Part shown: one piece after another, positions 35,111 through 44,517 of the stretch | Layout of the letters: each line of letters starts with the position of its first letter | Position numbering within the stretch: the stretch's first letter is position 1 | Origin: CAYQTO01 sp964420455 | Lineage (GTDB): Bacteria; Sumerlaeota; Sumerlaeia; SLMS01 | Length of the DNA: 64,000 nucleotides | Direction: 5' to 3' | Assembly: GCA_964420455.1 (NCBI GenBank) | Contig: CAYQTO010000001.1 | Coordinates: 1-64,000 of the forward strand | Position numbers and translations under genes: made by a program | Notes under the pieces: generated by a model | The model's database searches: none | What the model saw: the letters and a program-made list of their open reading frames with translations, nothing else | What the model was told of the DNA's origin: nothing

Positions 35111-35392
35111 ATGTCGACAGTGTTCAGCCCTTCCTCAACAACCTCACGACGCATTCCCGAGATTGGCGAACGGGCGCCGCTGGTCAACCTGCTTCGCGGG
35201 CACATGGCGCGTGTGGTTACCTACAATGAGGGAAATGGGGTCGACAGCCGCCTGAGGGAACTGGGGCTCGTGCCCGGCGCCCTGGTCCGCGTGCTCCATT
35301 GTGGCCGGACCTGTCTGCTTTGCGTGGATGGATCGCGCTTCTCGGTCCGTTGCGCCGGCCTCGCCAACATCCTCGTCGAGCGGCTCGCCTGA
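35111..35392 (+). CDS. feoA: FeoA-family iron transport protein
   Basis: This is a 93-residue SH3-like protein that helps FeoB in ferrous iron uptake. The first 20 residues are unstructured. The domain begins near 24 (LVNLLRGHMARVV) and includes SRLRELGLVPGALVRVLHCG and a VRCAGLANILVE ending, both matching FeoA. It begins the feoA, feoB, FeoB-associated protein operon, 17 bases before feoB. Tandem palindromic boxes lie just upstream, suggesting metal-dependent repression. Confidence 0.93.
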   Translation: MSTVFSPSSTTSRRIPEIGERAPLVNLLRGHMARVVTYNEGNGVDSRLRELGLVPGALVRVLHCGRTCLLCVDGSRFSVRCAGLANILVERLA

Positions 35393-35409
35393 TCTCCGCC
35401 AAGCCTGCC

Positions 35410-37614
35410 ATGACCAGCGCCCTTCGGACCACCCCCCGGCGAATTGCCGTGGTCGGCAACCCCAATGCCGGCAAGACGACGCTGTTTAACGCGCTGACCG
35501 GCCACCGGGCGCGGGTGGGGAACTACTCGGGCGTCACGGTGGAAAAACGCGAGGGTCGCCTCGCCCGGTGCGAGAGCCCGGTGGTGCTCCTCGATCTCCC
35601 CGGGACCTACAGCCTCAAGGCGGTTTCGACGGACGAGCGAATCGTTGTCGACGTGCTGACCGGGCAGGAGGCCGGCGAAAGCGCTCCCGACCTGCTGCTG
35701 GTGGTCGCCGATGCAACCCGGCTCGAACGCAGCCTTTACCTCGTTTCCCAGGTTTTGGAGCTCCGCATCCCGACCATTCTGGCGCTCAACATGGCGGACA
35801 CGGCGGACGCCGATGGCTGGCGTATCGACACGGAAAAGTTGGGGGCGGAACTCGGCATCGAGGTGGTTCGCGTGGCGGCACGGACAGGTCGCGGACTCGA
35901 GGAGTTGCGATCGGCCCTGGCCCGCTCCGACCACCCGACGCCCAACGGTCCGACATGCCTCCTTCCGAAAGCCTTTCGCGATGAGCGTGACCGGATTCTT
36001 GGGTCTCTTCAGGACCATCCCCGTGCCGGGTACTTCGTCACCCGCGCGTTGTTCGAAGGTTCGGGCCCGATAACAGACCGGCTCGCGGAATGGGGTGGGG
36101 CGGCAATCCTTTCCGAGGTGGACCAGGCGCGCTCGCGGCTCGCCGAACATGGCTGGCTCGCGAAGGGCGACGAAGCGGTGCTACGCCACAAGGCACTGCG
36201 CAGCCTCGCGGAGAAGGTCGTCTCCCGTACAAATCCGGACGTTTCCCCGGCGAGCGAGCGCCGCACCGAAGCTGTCGACCGCCTCCTCACCCATCGCGTG
36301 TGGGGCACGGTGATCTTCCTCGCCGCCATGGCGGTCGTCTTCCAGTCGATCTATACGTGGGCGGCGCCGCTGATGGACGCGATCGACGGGGGCTTTGCGG
36401 CACTTGGGGGGTGGATCGGCCCCACGATGCCCGAGGGACCAATCCGTTCCTTCGTCGTGGATGGCGTCCTCGCCGGGGTCGGGGGCGTGCTGATCTTCCT
36501 TCCCCAGATCATGATTCTCTTTTTCTTCATCGCGCTGCTGGAGGACGTCGGCTACATGGCGCGGGCGGCGTATCTTGCCGACGCCGTGCTGTCGCGCGTG
36601 GGGCTGAGCGGACGCAGCTTCATTCCCATGCTCAGCAGCTTCGCCTGTGCGATCCCCGGGATCATGGCCACGCGCAGCATGGACAACGCGCGCGACCGCC
36701 TGCTGACGATCCTCGTGGCGCCGCTGATGAGCTGCTCCGCCCGCCTCCCCGTCTATGCGCTGCTGATTGCCGCCTTCATTCCCGAGGCCACAGTGGCCGG
36801 GGTCTTCAACCTGCAGGGCATTGTGCTCCTCGTGATGTACCTGTTGGGAGTGGCGGTGGCGCTGCCGGTCGCTCTGCTGCTCAAGCGCACGCTTCTGCGG
36901 GATGCACGGGCGACCTCCTTCGTGATCGAGTTGCCGCCGTACCGCCGCCCAACAATGCGCAATGTCTTCCATCGTGTCTATACGGCCGGCCACGAGTTCG
37001 TGGTGAACGCGGGGACATTGATCCTGGCGGTGAGCATCGTCGTCTGGGCGCTTGCGTACTACCCGCGGCCGGCCTCGGTTGCGGAGGAGTACGCGGCGGC
37101 GGAGGCGGCGCTTGTCGAGGCCCATGAGTCCGGTGCCCTTGGCGAGGAGGCGTTCGGCGAGGCCCTCGCCTCGCTCGAGTCGGAGCAGGCCGGTGCCTAC
37201 CTCCGGCAATCCTACCTCGCCCGCATGGGACGCTGGATCGAGCCGGCAGTCGCCCCCCTCGGGTGGGACTGGCGCCTGGGTACCGCCGCGATCGCGAGCT
37301 TTCCCGCCCGCGAGGTCATTGTCGCCACCCTGGGCGTGATCTTCGACGTGGGCGAGGCCGACGAGGAAAGCGCCGGGCTCCTCGAGGCGCTCCGGTCCGC
37401 CACATGGCCCGATGGCCGCCCGCTCTTCACCATTCCCGTCGCCCTTGGGGTCATGGTCTTCTTCGCCCTCTGCCTCCAGTGCGCCGCCACCCTCGCCGTC
37501 ATGCGCAAGGAAACGGCGAGCTGGCGCTGGCCGGTCTTCGCCTTTGTCTATATGACGACCCTCGCCTATCTGGGGGCGCTGCTGACATACCAGGTCGGGA
37601 GCCTGTTCCTGTGA
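35410..37614 (+). CDS. feoB: Ferrous iron transporter FeoB
   Basis: This is an inner-membrane GTP-gated ferrous iron importer of 734 residues. The ATG at 35410 is used, since an upstream extension would overlap feoA. The G domain has G1 GNPNAGKTTLFN near 20, the G2 Thr in GVTVEKREG, G3 DLPGTYSL and G4 NMAD. Two gate regions of the membrane part contain VLIFLPQIMILFFFIALLED and the Cys-containing SSFACAIPGIMATR, both usual for FeoB. The C-terminal part contains a second transmembrane bundle (AREVIVATLGVIF). Its stop overlaps the next start as GTGA. Two octamer-type sequences occur inside (36349 variant, 36976 exact). Confidence 0.97.
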   Translation: MTSALRTTPRRIAVVGNPNAGKTTLFNALTGHRARVGNYSGVTVEKREGRLARCESPVVLLDLPGTYSLKAVSTDERIVVDVLTGQEAGESAPDLLLVVADATRLERSLYLVSQVLELRIPTILALNMADTADADGWRIDTEKLGAELGIEVVRVAARTGRGLEELRSALARSDHPTPNGPTCLLPKAFRDERDRILGSLQDHPRAGYFVTRALFEGSGPITDRLAEWGGAAILSEVDQARSRLAEHGWLAKGDEAVLRHKALRSLAEKVVSRTNPDVSPASERRTEAVDRLLTHRVWGTVIFLAAMAVVFQSIYTWAAPLMDAIDGGFAALGGWIGPTMPEGPIRSFVVDGVLAGVGGVLIFLPQIMILFFFIALLEDVGYMARAAYLADAVLSRVGLSGRSFIPMLSSFACAIPGIMATRSMDNARDRLLTILVAPLMSCSARLPVYALLIAAFIPEATVAGVFNLQGIVLLVMYLLGVAVALPVALLLKRTLLRDARATSFVIELPPYRRPTMRNVFHRVYTAGHEFVVNAGTLILAVSIVVWALAYYPRPASVAEEYAAAEAALVEAHESGALGEEAFGEALASLESEQAGAYLRQSYLARMGRWIEPAVAPLGWDWRLGTAAIASFPAREVIVATLGVIFDVGEADEESAGLLEALRSATWPDGRPLFTIPVALGVMVFFALCLQCAATLAVMRKETASWRWPVFAFVYMTTLAYLGALLTYQVGSLFL

Positions 37615-37802
37615 TCGGCGACTGGTGGCAGCATGCGTTGGTCCTGGCCATGGTGGCGATGGCGGCGGTTTACGTCCTCCGCCAGGTGGGCGGGTCCTTT
37701 TGGCCGGGCGGTGGGGGAGCGTGCCACTGCGGATCGAAGAGCGGCTGTGCCAAGATGACGGAAGCTCTCGACGCGGCCTCGCGCCGACCACCTTCCCGTT
37801 GA
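37611..37802 (+). CDS. FeoB-associated Cys-rich membrane protein
   Basis: This is a 63-residue protein starting with GTG in a 4-base overlap with the feoB stop. One transmembrane helix (about 8-26, ALVLAMVAMAAVYVLRQVG) is followed by GGGGACHCGSKSGC, a C-x-C-x5-C cluster close to the membrane. This matches the short FeoB-associated Cys-rich proteins, which are thought to help iron delivery in some bacteria in place of FeoC. It may bind the iron leaving the transporter. It is easy to miss because of its size and start codon. Confidence 0.85.
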   Translation: MIGDWWQHALVLAMVAMAAVYVLRQVGGSFWPGGGGACHCGSKSGCAKMTEALDAASRRPPSR

Positions 37803-37859
37803 CCGGTCCACAATCGGCACCCACAACGGCCGCGCCCACAGGGGAACGCGCCGCCCTCC

Positions 37860-38558
37860 ATGTTTGAACTCGATCCGAACCGCCTCAGCTTCTTCATCCT
37901 CACCTACCCGATCTTCCTGCTCGCGCTGTCCTTTCACGAGATGGCCCATGCGATCTCGGCGAAATGGGGGGGCGACCTGACGTCCGCCTACCAGGGCCGC
38001 GTAACGATGAACCCGCTCGCCCACATCGATCCCATCGGCACCGTGCTCATGCCCGCTCTTATGGCCATCAGCACGGGGATCCCGCTGATCGGATGGGCCA
38101 GGCCGGTGCCGGTTGTGGATGTCAACTTCCGGCGTGGTGACAGCTATGGCGTCATCGTCGCCCTTGCCGGGCCGTTCTCCAATCTCCTCCTCGCCTTCGC
38201 CTCCGTCGTCCTCCTGCAATTCTACTATGTCTTTGCCATCCTCGGCTGGATACCCGACGCTGAATGGGCGGGGTATATACGCCTCCTCCTGTTCTACTCG
38301 ATCGAGATCAACATCTTCCTGATGATCTTCAACCTGATCCCGGTGCCGCCGCTGGATGGGTCCCACGTGCTGTGGCACTGGTTTGTCAAGCGCCGCCCCC
38401 GCTTTCACGAGGCCTTCTATACCGCCCGCCAGTACGGCTTCCTGATCCTGATTGCGCTCATCTACTTCAACTTTCTCACACTGTGGTTCGGCCTGTTCGG
38501 CCGGCCCCTCGTGGCCCTTTCCGATTTCCTCTCGAAGGTGCCGCTGTACTTCCTCTAG
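37860..38558 (+). CDS. Site-2-type zinc metalloprotease (M50 family)
   Basis: This is a polytopic membrane protease of 232 residues. The zinc motif HEMAH lies near residue 26 inside the first helix, and the third ligand is in NLIPVPPLDGSHVLW near 155-170. Helices flanking these motifs (LAGPFSNLLLAFASVVLL, LILIALIYFNFLTLW) are typical of the small YwhC-like branch found next to scpAB in many bacteria. No PDZ domain is present. Its job is probably the cleavage of membrane-spanning regulators. It precedes trpS by 12 bases. Confidence 0.92.
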   Translation: MFELDPNRLSFFILTYPIFLLALSFHEMAHAISAKWGGDLTSAYQGRVTMNPLAHIDPIGTVLMPALMAISTGIPLIGWARPVPVVDVNFRRGDSYGVIVALAGPFSNLLLAFASVVLLQFYYVFAILGWIPDAEWAGYIRLLLFYSIEINIFLMIFNLIPVPPLDGSHVLWHWFVKRRPRFHEAFYTARQYGFLILIALIYFNFLTLWFGLFGRPLVALSDFLSKVPLYFL

Positions 38559-38570
38559 CGACCCCGTGCC

Positions 38571-39587
38571 GTGAACCCCACCGACCGCAAGATCCTCCTC
38601 TCCGGCAGCCGCCCCACCGGCCGCCAACATCTCGGCAACTACGTTGGGGCACTCGCCCAATGGCTCCAGCTCCAGGACGAGTGTGCCTGCTACTTCATGG
38701 TGGCCGACTGGCACGCCATGACCAACAACTACAACGATCTCTCGCCCCTCCCCGAGAACATCCGCAACCAGGTGATCGACTGGCTGGCGGTGGGGCTCGA
38801 CCCCGAACGCCACACCCTCTTCGTCCAGTCCGCCGTCAAGGAGCACGCCGAACTGGCGCTCCTCCTCGGCATGTTCACGCCGCTCGGCCTCGCCCAGCGC
38901 TGCACCAGCTGGAAGGACGCCGTCGAGGAGCAGGGCATCGAGGAACTCCGCACCTATGGATTCCTCGGCTACCCTGTGCTCCAGTCCGCCGACATCCTCA
39001 TGTACCAGGCCCACATCGTCCCCGTTGGCAAGGACCAGGTGGAGCACATCGAGAAGGCGCAGGACATTGCCCAAAAGGTGAACGTGCGCTATGGCGAGGT
39101 GTTCCGCATCCCCGAGTGGCGGCTGAGCAGGGCTCCCGTGCTCCTCGGCAATGACGGGCGCAAGATGTCGAAATCCTACGACAATTGCATCTACATCGGC
39201 GAGACGCCGGAGGAGAAGTGGGACAAGATCCGGGTGATGAAGACGGACCCGGCCCGTGTCCGGAAGACGGACCCCGGCGATCCCGAGAAGTGCCCCGTCT
39301 GGGATTACCACAAGGTCTTTACGGCGGAGGAAAAGCACGCCGAAATCGTCGAGAACTGCACCGGTGCCAAGTGGGGCTGCATCGCCTGCAAGAAGGTCCT
39401 GAACGAGGCGGTGAACGACCACTTTGCCCCCGCGTTCGAGCGCCGTCAGGACCTCGAGCGCCGCCCCGACGCCTGGAAGGACGTTCTCGTGGAGGGGAAC
39501 CGCAAGGCGCGTGCAACCGCCCGGGAAACCATGACCGTCGTCCGCGAGAAGCTTCACCTCTTCCCCAGTGACGGACAGGAGAGCTGA
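38571..39587 (+). CDS. trpS: Tryptophanyl-tRNA synthetase
   Basis: This is a class I aminoacyl-tRNA synthetase of 338 residues. It starts with GTG. The HIGH-type motif is PTGRQHLGNYVGA near residue 15 and the KMSKS motif NDGRKMSKSYDN near 197. The Rossmann fold between them includes FLGYPVLQSADILMY, normal for TrpRS. It sits between the M50 protease and scpA genes, a gene order common in several phyla. No leader peptide or T-box is visible upstream. Confidence 0.97.
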   Translation: MNPTDRKILLSGSRPTGRQHLGNYVGALAQWLQLQDECACYFMVADWHAMTNNYNDLSPLPENIRNQVIDWLAVGLDPERHTLFVQSAVKEHAELALLLGMFTPLGLAQRCTSWKDAVEEQGIEELRTYGFLGYPVLQSADILMYQAHIVPVGKDQVEHIEKAQDIAQKVNVRYGEVFRIPEWRLSRAPVLLGNDGRKMSKSYDNCIYIGETPEEKWDKIRVMKTDPARVRKTDPGDPEKCPVWDYHKVFTAEEKHAEIVENCTGAKWGCIACKKVLNEAVNDHFAPAFERRQDLERRPDAWKDVLVEGNRKARATARETMTVVREKLHLFPSDGQES

Positions 39588-39676
39588 CCCGGGAAAAGCC
39601 CCTCTTTCCCCAACTTCGCCTTGCGCTTGATCTTAAGTCCTCAACAGCCTGCGCCCATCCCAATGGCGATCCCCCC

Positions 39677-40426
39677 ATGGCCGATCCCCACCGCCTCAAG
39701 CTCCCGGTCTTCGAAGGACCCCTCGATCTCCTCCTCCACCTCGTCAAGATCAACGAGATGGACATCTACGACATCCAGGTCGCCGAGATCACCCGGCAAT
39801 ACCTCGATTACCTCAACGCGATGACCGACCTCGACCTTGATATCGCGGGGGAATACCTCGTCATGGCGGCGACGTTGCTGGCGATCAAGAGCCGCGCTCT
39901 GCTCCCCCGCGAGGCGGAGCCGGAGCAGACGGACGAGGAAGAGATCGACGAGATTTTGAGTACGCAGGACCTCGTCCGGCGACTCGTTGAGTATCGCAAG
40001 GTCAAGGAACTGGCGACCCAGCTCCGCGCCCGCGAGGAGGAGAACAGCCGGTTGTTCTATCGGGCCAATGTGGTGCCCGTTCTCGGGGCGAAGGAGGACG
40101 AGATTCCACGCCAGGACATCCTCAAGCTCTTCGACGCCTTTGCCAAGGTCCTTGCCCGGGTCCGCCGCCAGGCCGAGCATACAGTCACCAACGAGCAATT
40201 CTCCGTGGAGGAGAAGACCGAGGAAATCCGCCAGCGGCTCCGAGCAGCGAAGCAGATCAACTTCAGCCGGGTTTTCGAGAACTGCGTCTCGAAGGTCGAG
40301 ATCGTGTGCTACTTTCTGGCGGTGCTGGAGATGGCAAAGCTCCGCGAGATTACGCTCGCGCAGGCGGGGCCCTTCGAAGACATTCTTGTCGAACCTTGGG
40401 ACGACAAAGTCATCTACGTTGGCTGA
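39677..40426 (+). CDS. scpA: Segregation and condensation protein A
   Basis: This is the kleisin subunit of the SMC-ScpAB complex for chromosome segregation, 249 residues. The N-terminal LKLPVFEGPLDLLLHLVKINEMDIYDI and the following YLVMAATLLAIKSRALLP match the family. The C-terminal winged helix (SRVFENCVSKVEIVCYFLAVLEM) binds the SMC head. It starts with ATG at 39677 and overlaps the scpB start by eight bases. Confidence 0.96.
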   Translation: MADPHRLKLPVFEGPLDLLLHLVKINEMDIYDIQVAEITRQYLDYLNAMTDLDLDIAGEYLVMAATLLAIKSRALLPREAEPEQTDEEEIDEILSTQDLVRRLVEYRKVKELATQLRAREEENSRLFYRANVVPVLGAKEDEIPRQDILKLFDAFAKVLARVRRQAEHTVTNEQFSVEEKTEEIRQRLRAAKQINFSRVFENCVSKVEIVCYFLAVLEMAKLREITLAQAGPFEDILVEPWDDKVIYVG

Positions 40427-41147
40427 AAACGACGCTCCGACAACCCGCGAGCAGGCCCCCCCCTCCGCGGAGGAGGTGGACACCGGGCTTCCCGTGCACA
40501 CCGAGGCGGAGGCGCTCGATCCCGACCTCCCCATGCCCCGTGGCGACGAGGTGGTCGCCGCACTCGAGGCGATTCTCTTTGCCACCACCCAGCCGCTCAA
40601 TGTCCGCCGCCTCTCGGTGCTGATGAACGGCGTCCCCGAGACGGAAGTCCGCGACGCGATGGCCGCCCTCCACGAGCGCTACTCGCAACCGGCGAGCGGG
40701 CTGGTGCTTATGGAGGTCGCCGGCGGATGGCAGGTTGCCACCCGCCCCGAGGTCGCCGACTGGGTCATGCGTCTTCACAAACACCGGCGTCGTGGCGGCC
40801 TGTCGGCCTCCCTCCTCGAGACGCTGGCCATCGTGGCCTACAAGCAGCCGATCACCCGGGCCGACATCGAGGCGATCCGGGGAGTCGATTGCAGCGCCGC
40901 CATCCGCTCGCTTCAGGACGCCGGCCTCGTCGAGGTCGTCGGTCGAAAGGAAACCGTCGGCCGTCCGCCGCTCTACGGCACGACCGAGGGCTTCCTGAAG
41001 ACCTTCGGCTTGAATGACCTCGAGCAGTTGCCTTCCGTCGGCGAGTTGCGCTCGGTCCTCGAAGCGCCGATGCAGGGCGGCGAACCCGCCCCGTCGGAGG
41101 AGCCAGCGCCCGGTCCCCCAAGCCCTGCCGATGACAACACCGGCTGA
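40419..41147 (+). CDS. scpB: Segregation and condensation protein B
   Basis: This is the partner of ScpA, with two winged-helix domains, 242 residues from a TTG at 40419 that overlaps the scpA stop by eight bases. The first 38 residues are acidic and variable, so a start at an ATG near 40533 (MPRGDEVV) is also possible. The core is clear: VVAALEAILFATTQPLNVRRL, then LLETLAIVAYKQPITRADIEAIRG and GRPPLYGTTEGFLKTFGLNDL. The C-terminal tail is Pro-rich. The next gene begins 16 bases later. Confidence 0.94.
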   Translation: MAENDAPTTREQAPPSAEEVDTGLPVHTEAEALDPDLPMPRGDEVVAALEAILFATTQPLNVRRLSVLMNGVPETEVRDAMAALHERYSQPASGLVLMEVAGGWQVATRPEVADWVMRLHKHRRRGGLSASLLETLAIVAYKQPITRADIEAIRGVDCSAAIRSLQDAGLVEVVGRKETVGRPPLYGTTEGFLKTFGLNDLEQLPSVGELRSVLEAPMQGGEPAPSEEPAPGPPSPADDNTG

Positions 41148-41163
41148 CCAAAGGACGCCCCCC

Positions 41164-42502
41164 ATGCTTCGTCGTGCTCGCTCCGTAGGAGCCTTGATGG
41201 CTGCGTTCCTTGTGGCCTCCCTTTCCGCCCCCGCCGAGGAGATTCCCGTGGAACTCAGCCCCCGAGCCAAACAACACGCCGCCCTCGCTATGGAGGAGCT
41301 CCACGCGGGGCAGACGACCGCAGGCGCCCGCACCGCCTTCATCGAGGAACGCCTCGCGTATATCCAGGAGTCGCTCTCGAAGGAACCGGNNNNNNNNNNC
41401 CCTCTGGGCTGTGATGCTCGTGCAGGACCGCAGGCCTCTTGTCCGCGAGGCGGTCGAAAAAGGTCTCGGCCGGCTGGCGGACCTGCCCGAGCGGCTCCAC
41501 CGCCCCCTGCTCCAGGCTGCTTCCGCGCTCTTCCCCGGCGAGTTCACCCGCGAGGTCGGCGCCGCCCTCCCGAAGCTCGGCGAGCCCCGCGCCTTCACCG
41601 CCGCCGCCGTCTATCTCCTCAATGAGGACGCGACGCCGGCGAACCGCGCCCGCATCCGCGGTGTGATGGAGGCCACCTTTCCCGAAATCGCGGGGACCGA
41701 CCCGCGACTGGTGCACCTCTCGGCGGAACTCGACACGCCCCCGGCGGAGGCTGTGGCCGCCCGCCCGCCCCTCGTCGACCTCCTTGAACACGAGTTCGCT
41801 CCCGGCCGTCCCGTCCTCTTCAGCTTCCAGCGTGTGGACCGGCGCCAGCCCGGCCTTGCGGTCATCCGCGGTACCGGCGGGCGCTTCCTCCGCCACGAGG
41901 ACGGAACCCTGTTCACCGTCAGCCACCTTGCCCACGCCAAGACGAACCTGCCGGCCACGGTGACCTACGGGAACTCCCCCGAAGGCGTCTATACGATCGT
42001 CGGCACCGGCGAGGCGGGGAACCAGTTCATCGGGCCGACCCCGTACCTCGGATCGCGAGTCCCCGGCGAGGCCTCCGTTGCGGACTTCCATCATGTGACC
42101 GAGGACGGGCGCGAGTGGTCCCTCGGTGTCTATACGGAGATGCTGCCGGAGTCCTGGCGCCAGTACGCGCCGTTCCGGGAAGCCTACCATGCGGGCATGG
42201 CCGGCCGTGGCGAGATGATCTGTCACGGTACGACCATCGAGCCGGGTTTCTTCGAGGGGCGGCCGTACTACCCGCTCACGCCATCCGCCGGGTGCCTGGT
42301 CACCCGCGAAGTGTGGTCGCCGGAAACGGGAAGACTCGTCCAGAGCGACCAGTACGCACTTCTGAAGGCATGGCTTTCCACCGGGACGGGCCGCGGCCAC
42401 CTGGTCGTCGTCGAGCTGGACAACGTTCCGCGGCCGGTGACGCTCGACGAGGTCGTGATGGACCTGCTGGAGGCGGAGGGCGCGTTCGCTTCGGGCGGCT
42501 AG
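41164..42502 (+). CDS. Exported protein with L,D-transpeptidase-like C-terminus (interrupted by assembly gap)
   Basis: From the ATG at 41164 the product opens with a signal peptide (ARSVGALMAAFLVASLSAPA). The frame runs into ten Ns at 41390-41399 and resumes in another phase, so the real gap length is not a multiple that keeps the frame as written. Both parts are taken as one gene. After the gap the sequence is helical, then beta-rich. Near the end HGTTIEPGFF is followed about 18 residues later by SAGCL, the His and Cys arrangement of YkuD-type L,D-transpeptidases that crosslink peptidoglycan. The match is loose. Two GTCTATAC octamers lie at 41987 and 42128. Confidence 0.65.
41390..41399. other. 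Assembly gap (10 Ns)
   Basis: The run of ten Ns is likely an arbitrary scaffold spacer. The reading frame on the two sides differs, so the true number of missing bases is unknown. Confidence 0.98.
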
Positions 42503-42509
42503 GAGACCA

Positions 42510-43514
42510 TCAAGGAATCCAGAGGTAGTGGAAGACGGGGCCGCGAGGGGCAAAGGTTCCGTCAAGGTCGACGTTGAGAAGGTTCACCTGGGCCGGTTGG
42601 CCGGCGGGGCCGTCCATGCGGCGCGCCATCGGGGGCGACTTCGCGTAGATGGAATCCACCGTCTTTGCGCTCGAACGGCGATAGAGGACGACGCTGGCGT
42701 CGCGCATGCCAAGGTCGTCCCGCACCTTCTCCAGCACGTCATCGAGATACATCACCCCATCGATAAGGCCGGCCTCCTCCGCCTGGACGGCTGTATAGAT
42801 CCGCCCGTCCGCAAGGCGCCTGACATCCTCCATGCCGAGGTTGCTTCGCCCCGTGTCGACCGCCTCGAGGAAGCGCCCGTAGATGTCGTCGATGACCTCC
42901 TGGAGGATAAGCCGCTGAGGATTGGTCATGTCCCGAAAGGGGGTGCCGATCGACTTGTTTGCGCCGGACTGGACGATGGCGACGGAAAAGCCAATCTTGT
43001 TTCCCAGCTCCTCGAGCTGGGGGAACATGGCGACCACGCCGATGGACCCGGTCACGGTGGTTGGGTGGGCGTAGACCTCGTCGGCCGCCATGGCGACGTA
43101 GTAGCCGCCGCTCGCCGCAACATCGAGCAAGGACGCGTACACCGGCAGTCCCGACTCCTCCTTGTACTGCCGAATCGAGCGATAGACGATGTCGCTCGCC
43201 GTGGCGCCGCCGCCCGGGCTGTCGATGCGGAGGACCACCGCGCGGATGTTCCGGTCCTCGCGGGCTTTTTCGAGCTTCTCCTCCACCTCGTTCACCGTGC
43301 TGTCGGCGACGCTGAAGGGCGAGTCCTGAGTCACGAGCCCGCTCGTGATCACCCCGTCGATGTCGAGCATGAGAATCTTGTCGCTTCCCCCCGGGAGGAC
43401 GGTGATTTCCTGATAGTCCCGCGGGGGAAAAAGGTCGCCCACGGGAACATAAAGGCACCCGCCGAGGAGCGAGCAGGGCAGCGCGCAGAGAAGCAGTCGG
43501 AGCAAACCGGTCAT
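42510..43514 (-). CDS. sppA: Signal peptide peptidase SppA, lipoprotein form
   Basis: This is a serine protease that breaks down cleaved signal peptides in the membrane, 334 residues. The start at 43514 follows GGGAG. The N-terminus is a lipoprotein signal (LLCALPCSLLGGC), so the enzyme is anchored by lipid rather than a helix. IRAVVLRIDSPGGG is the first family motif. The catalytic Ser lies in LDVAASGGYYVA near 150 and the Lys base in SGANKSIGTPFRDMT near 202. GSIGV between them is also conserved. It is divergent from dapF, with 59 bases between the two starts. Confidence 0.94.
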   Translation of the reverse strand: MTGLLRLLLCALPCSLLGGCLYVPVGDLFPPRDYQEITVLPGGSDKILMLDIDGVITSGLVTQDSPFSVADSTVNEVEEKLEKAREDRNIRAVVLRIDSPGGGATASDIVYRSIRQYKEESGLPVYASLLDVAASGGYYVAMAADEVYAHPTTVTGSIGVVAMFPQLEELGNKIGFSVAIVQSGANKSIGTPFRDMTNPQRLILQEVIDDIYGRFLEAVDTGRSNLGMEDVRRLADGRIYTAVQAEEAGLIDGVMYLDDVLEKVRDDLGMRDASVVLYRRSSAKTVDSIYAKSPPMARRMDGPAGQPAQVNLLNVDLDGTFAPRGPVFHYLWIP

Positions 43515-43573
43515 GAGGGGAAACTCCCGGGGCTGGATTCTCGCCCTCACGCCGGGCGCGAAGGCAGAGAGTG

Positions 43574-44431
43574 ATGCTTGAGTTCGTCAAGATGGATGGG
43601 GCGGGCAACGATTTCGTTGCCCTCGATGGTCGTCGCCGGCCGGAGCTTGCCGACGGGGACGGGTTCCGTGCCCTTGTTCGCCGTTTGTGCGACCGCCACC
43701 ACGGCGTCGGGGCGGATGGTGTCCTGGTGCTCGATTCGCCCTCCGACGAAGGGACCGATTTCGCCATGCGCTACTACAACGCGGATGGCAGCCGGGGCGA
43801 AATGTGCGGAAACGGCGCCCGATGCATCGCCGTCTTTGCCCATCGCGTCGGTGCCGGAAGTCGCAGCATGCGGTTTTCCACCGACGCCGGACTGTACGCG
43901 GCGGAGGTGGACGCCGAAGAGGCCGAGGTCCGCTTTCCGGACCTTGCAGCGATGCCGGAGCAACGGCGCCCGGCATCCTGGACCGGGCCCGAGCCGGTCT
44001 TTTTTCTCCTCGTTGGCGTCCCCCACGCAGTGCTTTTTCCCGCGATCCCACACCGCGAGGCCTTCGAGGCCCTGGACGTGGCCGTCCACGGCCATGCGCT
44101 GCGCCACGATCCCGCTTTCGCCCCGGCGGGTGCCAACATCAACTTCGCCTGGAAGGACCCCACCTCCGCTCGTCTCTATGTAAGGACCTACGAGCGGGGC
44201 GTGGAGGCGGAGACGTTGGCCTGCGGGACCGGTTCCGTGGCGACTGTCTGCACGATGTTATCGCAGGAGGGCGTGCTTGATCGCGTCGTGACGGAGGTGG
44301 TGCCAACCGGGGGAGATGTGCTGCGGATTACGCTGACGCTGGGGAACGGCGGTTTCTCGGGGGTCTGGCTTGGCGGTCCGGCGCGGATTGTTTTCGAGGG
44401 GCGGCTGCCCGATTGGCCCGGTGGCAGTTAA
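43574..44431 (+). CDS. dapF: Diaminopimelate epimerase
   Basis: This cofactor-independent epimerase converts LL- to meso-diaminopimelate for lysine and peptidoglycan synthesis. The product has 285 residues from the ATG at 43574. A GTG three bases earlier is possible. MDGAGNDFV near 7 and the two catalytic cysteines in EMCGNGARCIAVFA near 76 and ETLACGTGSVATVCT near 218 are all present. GANINFAW between them is also typical. It indicates that the cell wall uses the DAP pathway. Confidence 0.97.
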   Translation: MLEFVKMDGAGNDFVALDGRRRPELADGDGFRALVRRLCDRHHGVGADGVLVLDSPSDEGTDFAMRYYNADGSRGEMCGNGARCIAVFAHRVGAGSRSMRFSTDAGLYAAEVDAEEAEVRFPDLAAMPEQRRPASWTGPEPVFFLLVGVPHAVLFPAIPHREAFEALDVAVHGHALRHDPAFAPAGANINFAWKDPTSARLYVRTYERGVEAETLACGTGSVATVCTMLSQEGVLDRVVTEVVPTGGDVLRITLTLGNGGFSGVWLGGPARIVFEGRLPDWPGGS

Positions 44432-44517
44432 TGCCTTTCCGGTTGTGGAAAAAACGTTGCGGTTGCTCCGACCCCCCAAGCACCTATCACTTTACTTAAA
44501 CTCACTGGCAGCAATTC

